Assembly (NCBI GenBank): GCA_014377385.1
Contig: JACMPR010000384.1
Span: 1 to 44,143, forward strand
Reading direction: 5' to 3'
DNA from: Ferruginibacter sp.
GTDB taxonomy: Bacteria > Bacteroidota > Bacteroidia > Chitinophagales > Chitinophagaceae
Length of the DNA stretch: 44,143 bases
Shown: piece after piece, positions 17,352 to 25,810 of the stretch
How the letters are laid out: every line of letters begins with the position of its first letter
Numbering within the stretch: the first letter of the stretch is position 1
The notes under the pieces: model-generated
What the model was told of the DNA's origin: nothing
The model's database searches: none
What the model saw: only the letters and a program-made list of their open reading frames with translations
Position numbers and translations under genes: made by a program

Positions 17352-18842
17352 ATGACAAACAATCGGAAATCACCAATTGAAATCACCAATGAAGACTTCA
17401 AAAAAGTTGGTTACCAATTAATTGATGCTATATCACATTTCATCGATACAATCCATGAAAGGCCTGTTACCACGGGAGAATCTCCAAAGCAAATACAATC
17501 TGTTTTAGGCAATGCTTCGTTGCCCCAACATGGCACTTCCGTTTCAGAATTATTTTCCAGGACCTCTGATTTATTATTTAACCACTCCTTACTCAACGGC
17601 CACCCTAAATTTTTGGGATACATCACTTCGTCACCAACACCGATTGGAGCATTGGCAGACCTGTTGGCCGCTGCTGTTAATCCTAATGTAGGTGCGAACA
17701 TTCTAAGTCCAATAGCCACTGCTATAGAAAAGCAGACAGTAAGATGGTTGGCAGAATTTATCGGGGTTTCTCCAACCTGTGGTGGAATATTTGTAAGTGG
17801 CGGCAACATGGCAAACTTCACTGCTTTCTTGGCCGCAAGAACTGCCAAAGCCCCAAAAAATTTGAAGGAGGACGGGTTAAGGAACGATCACGGAGAAATG
17901 GTTTTCTATTGTTCAAAAGCTACCCACACCTGGATTGAAAAGGCTGCTGTTTTATTTGGACACGGCACAAAAGCTATTCGCTGGATACCAACTGATGCTG
18001 ATAATAAGATGAACATAGATATTTTGTCGCAAACAATTAATGACGATGTAAAGATTGGCAAAATGCCATTTCTTGTTATTGGAAACGCGGGTGATATTAG
18101 CACTGGTGTTGTAGATAATCTGTCTGCGATAGCTGCTATTTGCAAGGCCAAAGATTTATGGTTTCATATCGATGGTGCTTATGGAATTCCTGCTGCAGTA
18201 ATCCCGGAATACAAAGATTTGTTTGACGGAATTAGGGAAGCGGATTCAATTGCGCTTGACCCGCACAAATGGCTTTACGCCCCGCTTGAAGCAGGATGTA
18301 TACTTGTTAAAAACCCTCAACACCTCATTGATACATACAGTTCACATCCCGTATATTATAATTTTGGTAATCAGGATGACGAACTTACAGTAAATTATCT
18401 CGAATATGGTTTTCAAAATTCGAGAGGATTTAGAGCATTGAAGGTTTGGATGGCTTTGCAGCAAGTAGGAAGAGACGGTTACATAGAAATGATTGGAGAA
18501 GATATCTCCCTATCACAACTCTTATTTGAAGAAGCAAAAAAACATCCGGAGCTCGAAGAAATAACCCAAAACTTGAGCATTACTACCTTACGATATATTC
18601 CCCTGGGCTTCACCCAAATTGAAAACAACAATAAAACATATTTGAACACACTGAATCAAAAATTATTGAATGAATTGCAACAAGGCGGGGAGGTATTTTT
18701 ATCAAATGCTTTTGTTGCCGACAAATATTGTTTAAGATGCTGTATTGTAAATTTCAGGACTTCAAGTAAAGACATTTTAGAAATTGTTGACATAATAGTT
18801 AGAGCGGGAAGAAAGGTTCACAAAATGCTTCAAAGTGAATAA
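17352..18842 (+). CDS. PLP-dependent group II amino acid decarboxylase
   Basis: The ATG at 17352 gives 496 residues. The protein has the fold-type I PLP enzyme features of the glutamate/aromatic amino acid decarboxylase family: SGGNMANFTAFLAAR (149-163, phosphate-binding region), HIDGAYG with D274 that pairs with the pyridine nitrogen, and DPHKWLY with the Schiff-base lysine K306. A HPKFLGYITSSPTP block (84-97) forms part of the substrate pocket and is typical of the aromatic-L-amino-acid decarboxylase-like branch. It would remove CO2 from an amino acid to give an amine; which one cannot be decided (aromatic, aspartate, or a noncanonical substrate). It is cytoplasmic, monocistronic, and bounded by gene-poor DNA on both sides. 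Confidence 0.87.
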   Translation: MTNNRKSPIEITNEDFKKVGYQLIDAISHFIDTIHERPVTTGESPKQIQSVLGNASLPQHGTSVSELFSRTSDLLFNHSLLNGHPKFLGYITSSPTPIGALADLLAAAVNPNVGANILSPIATAIEKQTVRWLAEFIGVSPTCGGIFVSGGNMANFTAFLAARTAKAPKNLKEDGLRNDHGEMVFYCSKATHTWIEKAAVLFGHGTKAIRWIPTDADNKMNIDILSQTINDDVKIGKMPFLVIGNAGDISTGVVDNLSAIAAICKAKDLWFHIDGAYGIPAAVIPEYKDLFDGIREADSIALDPHKWLYAPLEAGCILVKNPQHLIDTYSSHPVYYNFGNQDDELTVNYLEYGFQNSRGFRALKVWMALQQVGRDGYIEMIGEDISLSQLLFEEAKKHPELEEITQNLSITTLRYIPLGFTQIENNNKTYLNTLNQKLLNELQQGGEVFLSNAFVADKYCLRCCIVNFRTSSKDILEIVDIIVRAGRKVHKMLQSE

Positions 18843-19351
18843 GAACGTTCCTTGCAATTTTGTTTCCTGCTCATGTCACACAGCCAAATGCAGTAACCAG
18901 CAAGAACGTATAATACAAACTGCGATCTACTGCGGCGAATGAAAAAACAATCAACAGCACTGCATCCGGGGCAGGCGGAATTCCGTTGGTCTTTTGGATG
19001 TAAACTTACCCTCCCCTTAAAAGCGGGGCAGAATAAAATGTACTCCCCTGCAATTCACGGCTTACTCACTGTCTTCGTTTCTTCGATAGCCTGTAAAGTA
19101 TTCTATGAAGGCTGTTTCAAAAAGATGGGGCATTCATCCGCAAAAAAGCGAAAAATGATAACTCAAAAAATGCACGACATGGCGAAGAGCCAACTCAGCA
19201 TTTACAAGTGGTGCAACGTAATATCATCTACATATACTTGTTAGTCGAGCTACAACTATCTGTTGCCGGCTGCAGAACGCAACTCCTAAAATGTATTCAA
19301 GAAAAATTGGAAAAAATTCCGGGATTCGTTGAGGCCTGGCTTCTAAAATAG
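18843..19351. other. Gene-poor stretch with repeat-like hairpin
   Basis: About 500 bp with no recognisable gene. A 101-codon open frame (18939-19244) has no family resemblance and Cys/Lys-rich composition unlike its neighbours; I do not call it. A small CCCC(TTAAAAGC)GGGG hairpin lies near 19014-19029, and a similar CCCCTT element recurs near 19878 and GGGGAG near 19924, which could be remnants of an intergenic repeat family. Confidence 0.4.
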
Positions 19352-19624
19352 TTATTGCGCAGTTACCGGATCTATAATTGTTGATACCTCAGTTACCACA
19401 TTTGCAGGAAAACCGCCCTGTTTAGCGTGTTCAATTACCATTTCTTTATTTGGTGCAATATAAATGCAATAAATTTTATTCTCAGTCACATAACTTTGGA
19501 CCCATTGTATCTGCGGGCCAAGTTTACTAAGTACTTTACAGGATGTTTGGGAAATTTCTTTTAATTCAGCTGCACTTAGTTTGCCAACATTAGAAATTTC
19601 TCTTTCGATTACGTATTTAGGCAT
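19352..19624 (-). CDS. DUF4242 (nickel-binding-like) small protein
   Basis: A 90-residue protein starting MPKYVIEREISNVGKLS, which is the usual opening of DUF4242 proteins, followed by IQWVQSYVTENKIYCIYIAPNKEMVIEHAKQGGFPANVV. Members adopt a small ferredoxin-like alpha/beta fold; one actinobacterial member (SCO4226) is described as nickel-binding, and the motif WVQSYVTxxKxYC with the later H (residue 72) is where ligands would lie. Cytoplasmic by absence of a leader. The role is unknown. It stands alone between gene-poor stretches. Confidence 0.82.
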   Translation of the reverse strand: MPKYVIEREISNVGKLSAAELKEISQTSCKVLSKLGPQIQWVQSYVTENKIYCIYIAPNKEMVIEHAKQGGFPANVVTEVSTIIDPVTAQ

Positions 19625-19990
19625 AGTCGTTTATTTAGCTTATGAAAATACGACAAATAAAATTTTCATAGTTTAATTTTATGGTCGGTATGAACACTTC
19701 CCATTCATGCATAAGTCTGGTAAATCCCCTCTTATTTCAGCCAGAAATTTGTTGCGACTTTCGTCAAAATAACTACGAAGTTTTAATGCGGTGGAGAAAA
19801 AGGGAAGTTGACAAACTGGAAAGTAAATTGAAGAAAAATCTGTTTAATTTGGAATGGTCTTCAAAAATGCGGGCAAAACTCCCCTTATATTATCTTCATC
19901 GTAAAAACATACGGACAAAGGCAGGGGAGAGGTGCAGGTGAAAAAGCGACGCTGACTAAAATGATCAGGGCTAAAAATAATTTATGACGG
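19625..19990. other. Gene-poor stretch between DUF4242 and DoxX genes
   Basis: I see no supported gene. An 86-codon open frame (19681-19941) is Lys/Arg-rich and matches nothing I recognise. The first 55 bp must hold the DUF4242 promoter; a near-consensus -7 element (TTATTTG on the reverse strand, around 19650) is present. Confidence 0.4.
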
Positions 19991-20419
19991 TTATTCCGTT
20001 ACCAGCGGTTTTCTGTACGTGTCATCCAGCGAAAAATAGCCGCCTCCAATAAAAGAAAAAACCACAACCAGCACAAGAATTAAAAACGAAAATGGCAGAT
20101 CCGCAGTAGCCGTATCTTTTAAATTCACAAAAAGTATTGCACCAAACATTAAAGGTATTTGTACCAACGCTGCAAGTCTTGTAAACAAACCCACTACCAG
20201 CAGGATACCTCCAATAAGGTTTACCCAGGGGATCAAAGGAATGAGCCAGGCTGTAGCAGACAAAAACCCAGACGCGTTGAAAGCATTTTGCAGGATATCG
20301 TTGTTATTAAAAAATGTGTAGGCTTTCAGGATAAGACTAAAGCCAACCACAATTCTTAAAATAAATATCCATTTAGGTACATTTTCCCCGGTTTGGTAAG
20401 ACTGATGAAGCAAGCCCAT
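19991..20419 (-). CDS. DoxX family membrane protein
   Basis: The 142-residue protein has four hydrophobic helices (about residues 17-35, 58-80, 83-102 and 109-130) and the DoxX pattern: ILRIVVGFSLILKAYTFF at the start of helix 1, IPWVNLIGGILLVVGLFTRLAAL in helices 2-3. DoxX proteins are small inner membrane proteins of varied and often unknown role, some linked to quinone or thiol redox processes. No partner gene is adjacent. The ATG at 20419 is preceded by an AT-rich leader with no clear ribosome binding site. Confidence 0.87.
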   Translation of the reverse strand: MGLLHQSYQTGENVPKWIFILRIVVGFSLILKAYTFFNNNDILQNAFNASGFLSATAWLIPLIPWVNLIGGILLVVGLFTRLAALVQIPLMFGAILFVNLKDTATADLPFSFLILVLVVVFSFIGGGYFSLDDTYRKPLVTE

Positions 20420-20757
20420 AAAAAGTAGTTTAGATGGTTAAATTTAATTTTAAGTTACAAAAAAAATAATGCATACGCAATATTATTTTATACACAGAAC
20501 TGCGGCTACGCTTACCACGTGTTGTGTTCAGCTTTTAAGTTTCTTTCCGTTACATGGAGCTGGGCGCATTTAAACAGGCTGTGGAAACTGAGGGCCAAAA
20601 AGCAACGATTACCCGCCTGGTTACAAAACTACCATTGCCAGTGTATGGTTAAAATACCAGGCAAGTTATCAGAAATTCAGGATGATCATCTATTGCTTTA
20701 TGATTGCGCACTTTCTGCTGCAAAATAAAATTGTAATTTTAGTCTTTAAATTAAAAT
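20420..20757. other. Gene-poor stretch upstream of the alpha/beta hydrolase
   Basis: No supported gene. A short frame at 20554-20652 (32 codons, reading GAFKQAVETEGQKATITRLV) has protein-like composition and could be a gene fragment, but I recognise no family. Another frame (20519-20728) overlaps it and looks like its shadow. Confidence 0.35.
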
Positions 20758-21432
20758 ATGAAAGTCTATTTCGTAAGTGGGCTGGCCGCAGACAGGAGGG
20801 TGTTCAAACATATTAAATTACCGCACGGGTATGAAATTATTCATATTGACTGGATAGCTCCGGCAAAAAATGAATCACTTGAAGAATATTCTTCAAGACT
20901 CTCAGAAAAAATTGTTCCCGGAGAGCCATTTGCTTTACTTGGTTTATCAATGGGGGGAATGATTGTAAGCGAGATCTCCAGGCAATATGCGGCGAAGAAA
21001 AAAACCAAACCCGTCATAACAATACTTTTATCAAGTGTTCCCGTAAGCCGGCATTTACCGAAACATTTCAAATTGGCCCGTTCTTTACGGTTATATAAAT
21101 TTATTCCTGTAAAATTTTTAAAATCAGCCTCCTTCCTTAACCGTTTTTTTTCATCTGACAACAAAGAAGACAAGGCCATTTTACACCAGGTTATAAAAGA
21201 CAGCGATCCGGGTTTTATCAGGTGGGCCATGCAGGCCGTACTTGAATGGAAAAACGAGGTCTTGCCTCAACCGCTGGTTCATATTCATGGAACAAAAGAC
21301 CGGATACTACCTGCACGGTATACAAAACCAACTCACCTTATTTACAAGGCAAGTCACCTGATGGTAATGGGCAGAGCAAATGAAATAAATTTATTGCTTA
21401 GTGAAGCATTATTATCAGTGTCCCGAACATGA
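20758..21432 (+). CDS. Small alpha/beta hydrolase
   Basis: The 224-residue protein has the full catalytic triad of the alpha/beta hydrolase fold: nucleophile S64 in GLSMGG, D181 in HGTKDRILP, and H200 in ASHLMVM. It begins directly at the first strand (MKVYFVSGLAADRRVF) with no signal peptide, so it is cytoplasmic. The GLAADRRVF opening and short lid are typical of a Bacteroidota group of uncharacterised esterase-like proteins of about 220-250 residues. The substrate is unknown. It is convergent with the 2H phosphoesterase gene, 44 bp away, and shares no operon. Confidence 0.87.
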   Translation: MKVYFVSGLAADRRVFKHIKLPHGYEIIHIDWIAPAKNESLEEYSSRLSEKIVPGEPFALLGLSMGGMIVSEISRQYAAKKKTKPVITILLSSVPVSRHLPKHFKLARSLRLYKFIPVKFLKSASFLNRFFSSDNKEDKAILHQVIKDSDPGFIRWAMQAVLEWKNEVLPQPLVHIHGTKDRILPARYTKPTHLIYKASHLMVMGRANEINLLLSEALLSVSRT

Positions 21433-21476
21433 AACACTTTTGCTACAAAGCCGGGCAGTTGATCATTGCCAATCAC

Positions 21477-21995
21477 TCATAGTTTTTTTGCTGCATGAAA
21501 ATCAAGATCCTGCACATGCTGCCATTTGCCTTTTGAATATAGCCAGGTGCAAAATCCAGTTGCCAGGATATTCATCGTATGAAAAGATTCGGTAAGTTTT
21601 TTATGTAGAGCGGCTGATTTAAAAGCAGTGACCTTATTCTGAATCGTGATGTGTGGTTGTAAAATCTGCCTGTCGCGTTTCATAAGTAAGGTTGCAAAGT
21701 CGGCCTGCAAATCAAGATGCAATTTTTGCAACTCGGTTGAAACGATCCGGTAACTAACTACGTTACCTGTATGATCTACATCACTCACCATCATGTTAAA
21801 AGCAGCCCGCCGGGCAGATGCTTCCAGTTTCCTTTGTATGTATTCTGCTTCGGCTGGAAAAGGCAATTTGTGAATCAAAGTGCAATGTGCATTTATATAA
21901 TTCCAATGTTTGGGAAAATAATTTTTCCTGAGTGCGTTGAAGAAATGCTGTGTTCCGTCATCCAGTTTAAGTGTAACGATTAAAGAACTTCCCAT
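21477..21995 (-). CDS. 2'-5' RNA ligase / 2H phosphoesterase family protein
   Basis: The 172-residue protein has the two HxTx motifs that define the 2H phosphoesterase superfamily: H37-C-T39-L in INAHCTLIHK and H115-I-T117-I in LQPHITIQNK, about 75 residues apart as expected. Members hydrolyse or form 2',3'-cyclic or 2'-5' phosphodiester bonds in RNA or small nucleotides; for this small, stand-alone form the substrate is not known. No other domain is present. It is cytoplasmic. Convergent with the alpha/beta hydrolase gene. Confidence 0.85.
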   Translation of the reverse strand: MGSSLIVTLKLDDGTQHFFNALRKNYFPKHWNYINAHCTLIHKLPFPAEAEYIQRKLEASARRAAFNMMVSDVDHTGNVVSYRIVSTELQKLHLDLQADFATLLMKRDRQILQPHITIQNKVTAFKSAALHKKLTESFHTMNILATGFCTWLYSKGKWQHVQDLDFHAAKKL

Positions 21996-22249
21996 TTTAC
22001 CGGTATTTGATTAGATTGATTTAAAGGACCATTTTGGCCAACCAGAAATGAGGGTGATTAATTTTAACTAACTTACCAATTGGTTTCTGACAGTTGACAT
22101 CCTCCGTACTTTAAATTAACAAATATCAAAATGTCATGCTTAAAAGAGATCAGTATGCTAAAAATAATTAATTTTAGGGCATCTATCCTGTGTTTTTATT
22201 GCCTGCATCAATGCATTCAAAACCTTATTTTAACTTATAATCTATTTGA

Positions 22250-23044
22250 ATGAAGTTCTATCTCATTGTTCTGCTCATTTTTATTCATCCAGTTTGTATG
22301 GCCCAGGAATGGATGGCCGAAGTAATGCTAGGTGCCTCCACTTATAATGGCGATTTAACCCAAAGAGAAATTTCGCTGCGCCGGGTGAGACCAGCAGCCA
22401 CGCTGAACTTAAAATACAATAGCGGGGATTTTATAAATTTACGGGCGGGTCTTTCTTATGCAAGATTGTCTGCGAGTGATAAAAACAATCCTGACCCTGG
22501 CCTACAAAGTCGTAACCTGAGTTTTCAGACCAACATTTATGAGTTGAACCTGTGTGCTGAAATAAACATAATGGATCCCCTCACTTATTATGCATACCCT
22601 TATCTTTTTGGCGGAGTGGGGGTATTTCGGTTTAACCCCTACACGCATGATGATGAAAACCAAAAAGTGTTTTTACAACCATTAGGAACGGAGGGACAGG
22701 GCCTCAGGGAATTCCCGGATCGAAAGAAATATTCACTGTACCAGGTTTGTTTTCCTGTGGGAGGTGGTTTCAAAATCAATGTCGACAACAGGTACGAGAT
22801 CGGAATTGAATTTGGATACCGTATCCTGTTAACTGATTACCTGGATGATGTAAGCAAAACATACGTCAGCCTGAAAGCGCTCCAGGAAGCAAACGGTCCA
22901 AAAGCCATAGAACTCTCGTATAGAAAAAAAGCACCTTTTACAGAAGAAGGCGAAAAACGAGGCAATTCCCGTGTAAAGGATAGTTACTTCTTTAGCGGGA
23001 TAAAAATTGCAATACCCATTGGAGGCGAGCGAACTAATTATTAA
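22250..23044 (+). CDS. DUF6089 outer membrane beta-barrel protein
   Basis: A 264-residue protein with a signal peptide (MKFYLIVLLIFIHPVCMAQ) and a body of alternating hydrophobic strands typical of a small outer membrane barrel. The sequences YNGDLTQ near the mature N-terminus, YAYPYLFGGVGVFRFNPY in the middle and DSYFFSGIKIAIPI at the end are characteristic of the DUF6089 family, widespread in Bacteroidota. Such proteins are predicted to sit in the outer membrane; no function is established. It is convergent with the 555-residue secreted protein gene, and the two share a bidirectional hairpin terminator. Confidence 0.85.
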   Translation: MKFYLIVLLIFIHPVCMAQEWMAEVMLGASTYNGDLTQREISLRRVRPAATLNLKYNSGDFINLRAGLSYARLSASDKNNPDPGLQSRNLSFQTNIYELNLCAEINIMDPLTYYAYPYLFGGVGVFRFNPYTHDDENQKVFLQPLGTEGQGLREFPDRKKYSLYQVCFPVGGGFKINVDNRYEIGIEFGYRILLTDYLDDVSKTYVSLKALQEANGPKAIELSYRKKAPFTEEGEKRGNSRVKDSYFFSGIKIAIPIGGERTNY

Positions 23045-23144
23045 ATCCGGTAAATAGGTTGTGAATGTATAAATGCATTTGATAGCCTGTCCAATTTATT
23101 TTCCCCATACACATAAAGGCTGCCATCAGGTATTATAAAAAAAA

Positions 23145-23164
23145 CCCTTTGAATTTACAAAGGG
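23145..23164. terminator. Bidirectional hairpin terminator between DUF6089 and the secreted protein gene
   Basis: CCCTTTG (23145-23151) pairs with CAAAGGG (23158-23164) across a 6-base loop. The reverse-strand side is followed by a run of at least eight T, making it strong for the leftward gene; the forward side is followed by CCCTTTTCATTT and is weaker. Confidence 0.75.
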
Positions 23165-23187
23165 CCCTTTTCATTTGTCTAAACTTT

Positions 23188-24852
23188 TTATTTAACGGTT
23201 ATCAACAGCGGCTGAAAAATATTTTTCTTTACCCGGGCCCTTCCAACAAACTGTGTATTGTTGATGCGGGTAAAATTTGCAGGAAAAAGCATTACATCTT
23301 CTTCCCTTGTATCAAATAAAAGTGCTTTTGTTAACAGTCCTTTAGGATCAAGTTTTGCGACGACAACCTGTCCACCAAAGCCGTCCTGGTGATATTTTGC
23401 CACATCATCGTCCTCCATTTCCATATTCTTTTTATTATCCAGATAGAGGAAATAAAAGCCACTGGCATCACTGATAAGTTTGAAACCCATTGTACCACGG
23501 TAGGGATTTTTTTTCTGGTAGCTATCGCGGGAACCGCTTCTTTGCTTTTTTGGGATTTTCCTTAACCACTCAAATTGCCCTGTAGCACTGATCTTAGCAG
23601 CAAGGATGTCTTCATAATAAAAGGTATAGGTGTAATTTGAACTTCCTAATCCTATTCCAACGCCTCCAAAGCCGCCTATTCCCCTGTTATTGTTATTATA
23701 ATGTTCAACAACATAAAATTCTTCACAGGCTATAAAAACGCTGCCGTCACTTAATACATCCACACTTCTTACTTTAATATTGGGAGCTTCGTAATCATCT
23801 TTCTTTTCCATCCGTCTCTTGCTCCTGGCAGATTCAAACTTTGTAAGTTCTTCCAGTGGGAATTCATAATAACCATTTTTATATTTTACTACTTTTCCTG
23901 AAGCATCCAGCTGTGCTAAAAAGATACCGTCGGTTCCTTTTCCTTTCGACTTTTTGCTGTACGTACAGGCTATAAGCATTTCATGGAGCGCACTTTCTAT
24001 CAGGGTTGTTTCTCTTATAAAATTGTCATCAATGGAGATGCTTGACGTGATCACTTTCTTACTATCCTTTGTAAATTTTAATACTTCAAAATGATAGGCG
24101 GGCATACCCGTTTCTTTATCTTTTTCTTTGCGTTTCTCTGAATCGTACACTTTGGCCAGGATGTAACCGTTGCCCTGCGAATCCATTGAAAAATCAGAAT
24201 TATCCATGATTGCTTCTGTATATGGCATGCTGAATTCGCCACCCCAAAGCTTGGTCATGTTTTCGTCAAAAACATAAAACCCAATTTTATCATAGTTCAA
24301 TTTATCTTTTTTCTCCTCGGGCCACAACCGATAGGTTACCAATACTTTTTTATGATCTGCATCGTAGTCATAAGAATACTTTTGCGTGGTCTTTATATTA
24401 AAAAATCCGTTATTGGTACTTAGGCCAGCTATTCTTGTGGTTTCAATCAACTTCCTGTTGCCATCAACAATCTTACCGCTGGAAACATCAATTTTATCGC
24501 AATAAAGAATTTCTTTTCCTCCACTCTTATCCCAATCACTGTGGAGCCAAAAATAATTCGTGCCAAAATCAAGTACGGTTTCACTATTCAGGTTCCTCGT
24601 TGCATCCTCAAGCGGAATAACTTTGTCAGAACTTTGCGACAGGGATTTTGGGTCAAACCGTAAAATAGTAAGTTCTTCCTTCTTCAGTGAAAGATTTACA
24701 ATACCATCCTTGTCGTTACCGAAAAAAGACAAATCCTCCGATTTGCGGGGCAATTCATACTCAGCACCAAGTTTAAAGGTGAATTTGTTGCTTTGTCCGT
24801 AAGAAAAAGCTGAAACGAAGCTCACCGCTCCGAGTAATAGATATCTCATCAT
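23188..24852 (-). CDS. Secreted protein of unknown function, about 555 residues
   Basis: The best start is the ATG at 24852 (or the adjacent one at 24849), which gives a signal peptide MMRYLLLGAVSFVSAFSYGQ; the frame itself continues to 24900. The mature protein is hydrophilic and rich in short beta-type segments such as KLWGGEFSMPYTEA and GSVFIACEEFYVVEHYNN, suggesting a beta-propeller-like periplasmic protein. A Gly-rich loop (around residues 390-405, GIGGFGGVGIGLGSS) interrupts it. I recognise no catalytic motif and no T9SS signal at the C-terminus, so it is more likely periplasmic than surface-exposed. Similar proteins exist in Bacteroidota as hypothetical proteins. Transcript ends at the hairpin at 23145. 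Confidence 0.75.
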   Translation of the reverse strand: MMRYLLLGAVSFVSAFSYGQSNKFTFKLGAEYELPRKSEDLSFFGNDKDGIVNLSLKKEELTILRFDPKSLSQSSDKVIPLEDATRNLNSETVLDFGTNYFWLHSDWDKSGGKEILYCDKIDVSSGKIVDGNRKLIETTRIAGLSTNNGFFNIKTTQKYSYDYDADHKKVLVTYRLWPEEKKDKLNYDKIGFYVFDENMTKLWGGEFSMPYTEAIMDNSDFSMDSQGNGYILAKVYDSEKRKEKDKETGMPAYHFEVLKFTKDSKKVITSSISIDDNFIRETTLIESALHEMLIACTYSKKSKGKGTDGIFLAQLDASGKVVKYKNGYYEFPLEELTKFESARSKRRMEKKDDYEAPNIKVRSVDVLSDGSVFIACEEFYVVEHYNNNNRGIGGFGGVGIGLGSSNYTYTFYYEDILAAKISATGQFEWLRKIPKKQRSGSRDSYQKKNPYRGTMGFKLISDASGFYFLYLDNKKNMEMEDDDVAKYHQDGFGGQVVVAKLDPKGLLTKALLFDTREEDVMLFPANFTRINNTQFVGRARVKKNIFQPLLITVK

Positions 24853-25179
24853 ACAGTTACAGATTTTGTTGCCTAAGCAAGGTTTGGTAAAAAATAACAC
24901 ACGAATTTATTAAGAATGTCGTGTTTAGCCTAATCAATTTGTAAAACACGGTTGGTTATTAATAATGTCCCCAGGCGTAGGCGTTGTAACCTGCTCCAGG
25001 CTCAGAAAAATTGCATCTAAGCACATTTATTCATCCACCTCATATATTGCCCGGTCATTTCATGTCTACATAACAACATTTTTCATTCATGGTACGAAAC
25101 AATCAATTTATCCCTTTTAAAGTACAACGCTGCAACATTTAATGGTGGCTTTTCCATATCAAATTAAATAAAAAGTTAC
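24853..25179. other. Gene-free stretch upstream of the secreted protein gene
   Basis: AT-rich DNA with no open frame of note. It must contain the promoter of the leftward secreted-protein gene, but I find no good TAnnTTTG match. Confidence 0.5.
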
Positions 25180-25326
25180 ATGAGAAAGTCAATTTTGCCG
25201 ATTTTAGGGATGCCTGCCGGTTTACAATCAATGACACAAGGTGCCGGCAAAATTTCCGGCACAGTTACAGATGAAAAAAGAACAAGGCCCTGGCCGCTAT
25301 TGCGGTATCCTTGATGAATAGTAAAG
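25180..25326 (+). pseudogene. Remnant: N-terminus of an outer membrane beta-barrel/TonB-receptor-like protein
   Basis: The ATG at 25180 opens MRKSILPILGMPAG, a leader-like start, and continues GAGKISGTVTDEKRT, the first strands of a CarboxypepD_reg-like domain. The frame is then lost; one base over, it resumes as KALAAIAVSLMNSK, the next strands of the same domain. After about 50 codons the similarity ends abruptly, where the neighbouring remnant begins on the other strand. It is a 5' fragment with a frameshift and no barrel. Confidence 0.65.
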
Positions 25327-25458
25327 TCACGTCGGTCTTGTTGATGTTCCCCGGTCGTTTTTAAGGTCGGTAGAAAACATGCAAATATTTATTTCTTTGA
25401 TTAATTCCTTTAATTTTTCTGTGGCAGGTTCACCGGTTAAATTTATTATTTCATCCAT
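25327..25458 (-). pseudogene. Remnant: N-terminus of a pyridoxamine 5'-phosphate oxidase-like (general stress) protein
   Basis: From the ATG at 25458 the reverse strand reads 43 codons (MDEIINLTGEPATEKLKELI, then KEINICMFSTDL and STRPT) to a TGA at 25327-25329. KLKELIKEINICMFST followed by STRP is the start of the FMN-binding split-barrel domain of general stress protein 26-like proteins, which normally run to about 160 residues. The rest is missing: the sequence abuts the outer membrane protein remnant on the opposite strand. Confidence 0.65.
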
Positions 25459-25671
25459 GACACTATTTTTTTAGGGAGGAATAAATTTTTTGTATCCGAA
25501 TAGCAAGCCGCACGAATCCAGCTTCTTTTGAGCAGGAAACTCAAACACATCGCAATAATATAGCAAACAAACACGGGGTAATCGGGCGATAATCAGAGTG
25601 ATTTGCAAATATTTTTTCAACGTCCAACCTGCTAAAAATCCTACAGGGTACCTAAAATGAAGGCTGTTTTA

Positions 25672-25702
25672 TTTGATTTTTCAAAAAATAATATTATTTT
25701 TG
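25672..25702 (+). promoter_or_regulatory. Bacteroidota-type promoter for the T9SS hydrolase
   Basis: TTTG (25672-25675), 19 bp spacer, TATTTTTG (25695-25702): an exact match to the TTTG-N19-TAnnTTTG consensus of the Bacteroidota primary sigma factor. It lies 108 bp before the ATG at 25811, leaving an untranslated leader of about 100 bases. Confidence 0.5.
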
Positions 25703-25810
25703 AATTGAAGTCAGGCAACGAACTGACTTTCTTGCCACTCATCCTCTGGATTTCTCTATTCCATCCTCCCCAATGTAAACCCTTCTTATTCCTTACATTA
25801 AACAACTGTT

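Noticed and set aside
18939-19244. 101-codon open frame on the plus strand
   Set aside because: No leader, no domain, odd Cys/Lys composition and no neighbour with which to form an operon; it lies in a gene-poor gap.
19681-19941. 86-codon open frame on the plus strand
   Set aside because: Basic, low-complexity reading with no recognised family; includes repeat-like G-rich DNA at its end.
20519-20728. 69-codon frame and an overlapping 32-codon frame
   Set aside because: The shorter one looks slightly protein-like, but neither matches a family and neither has a promoter or operon context.
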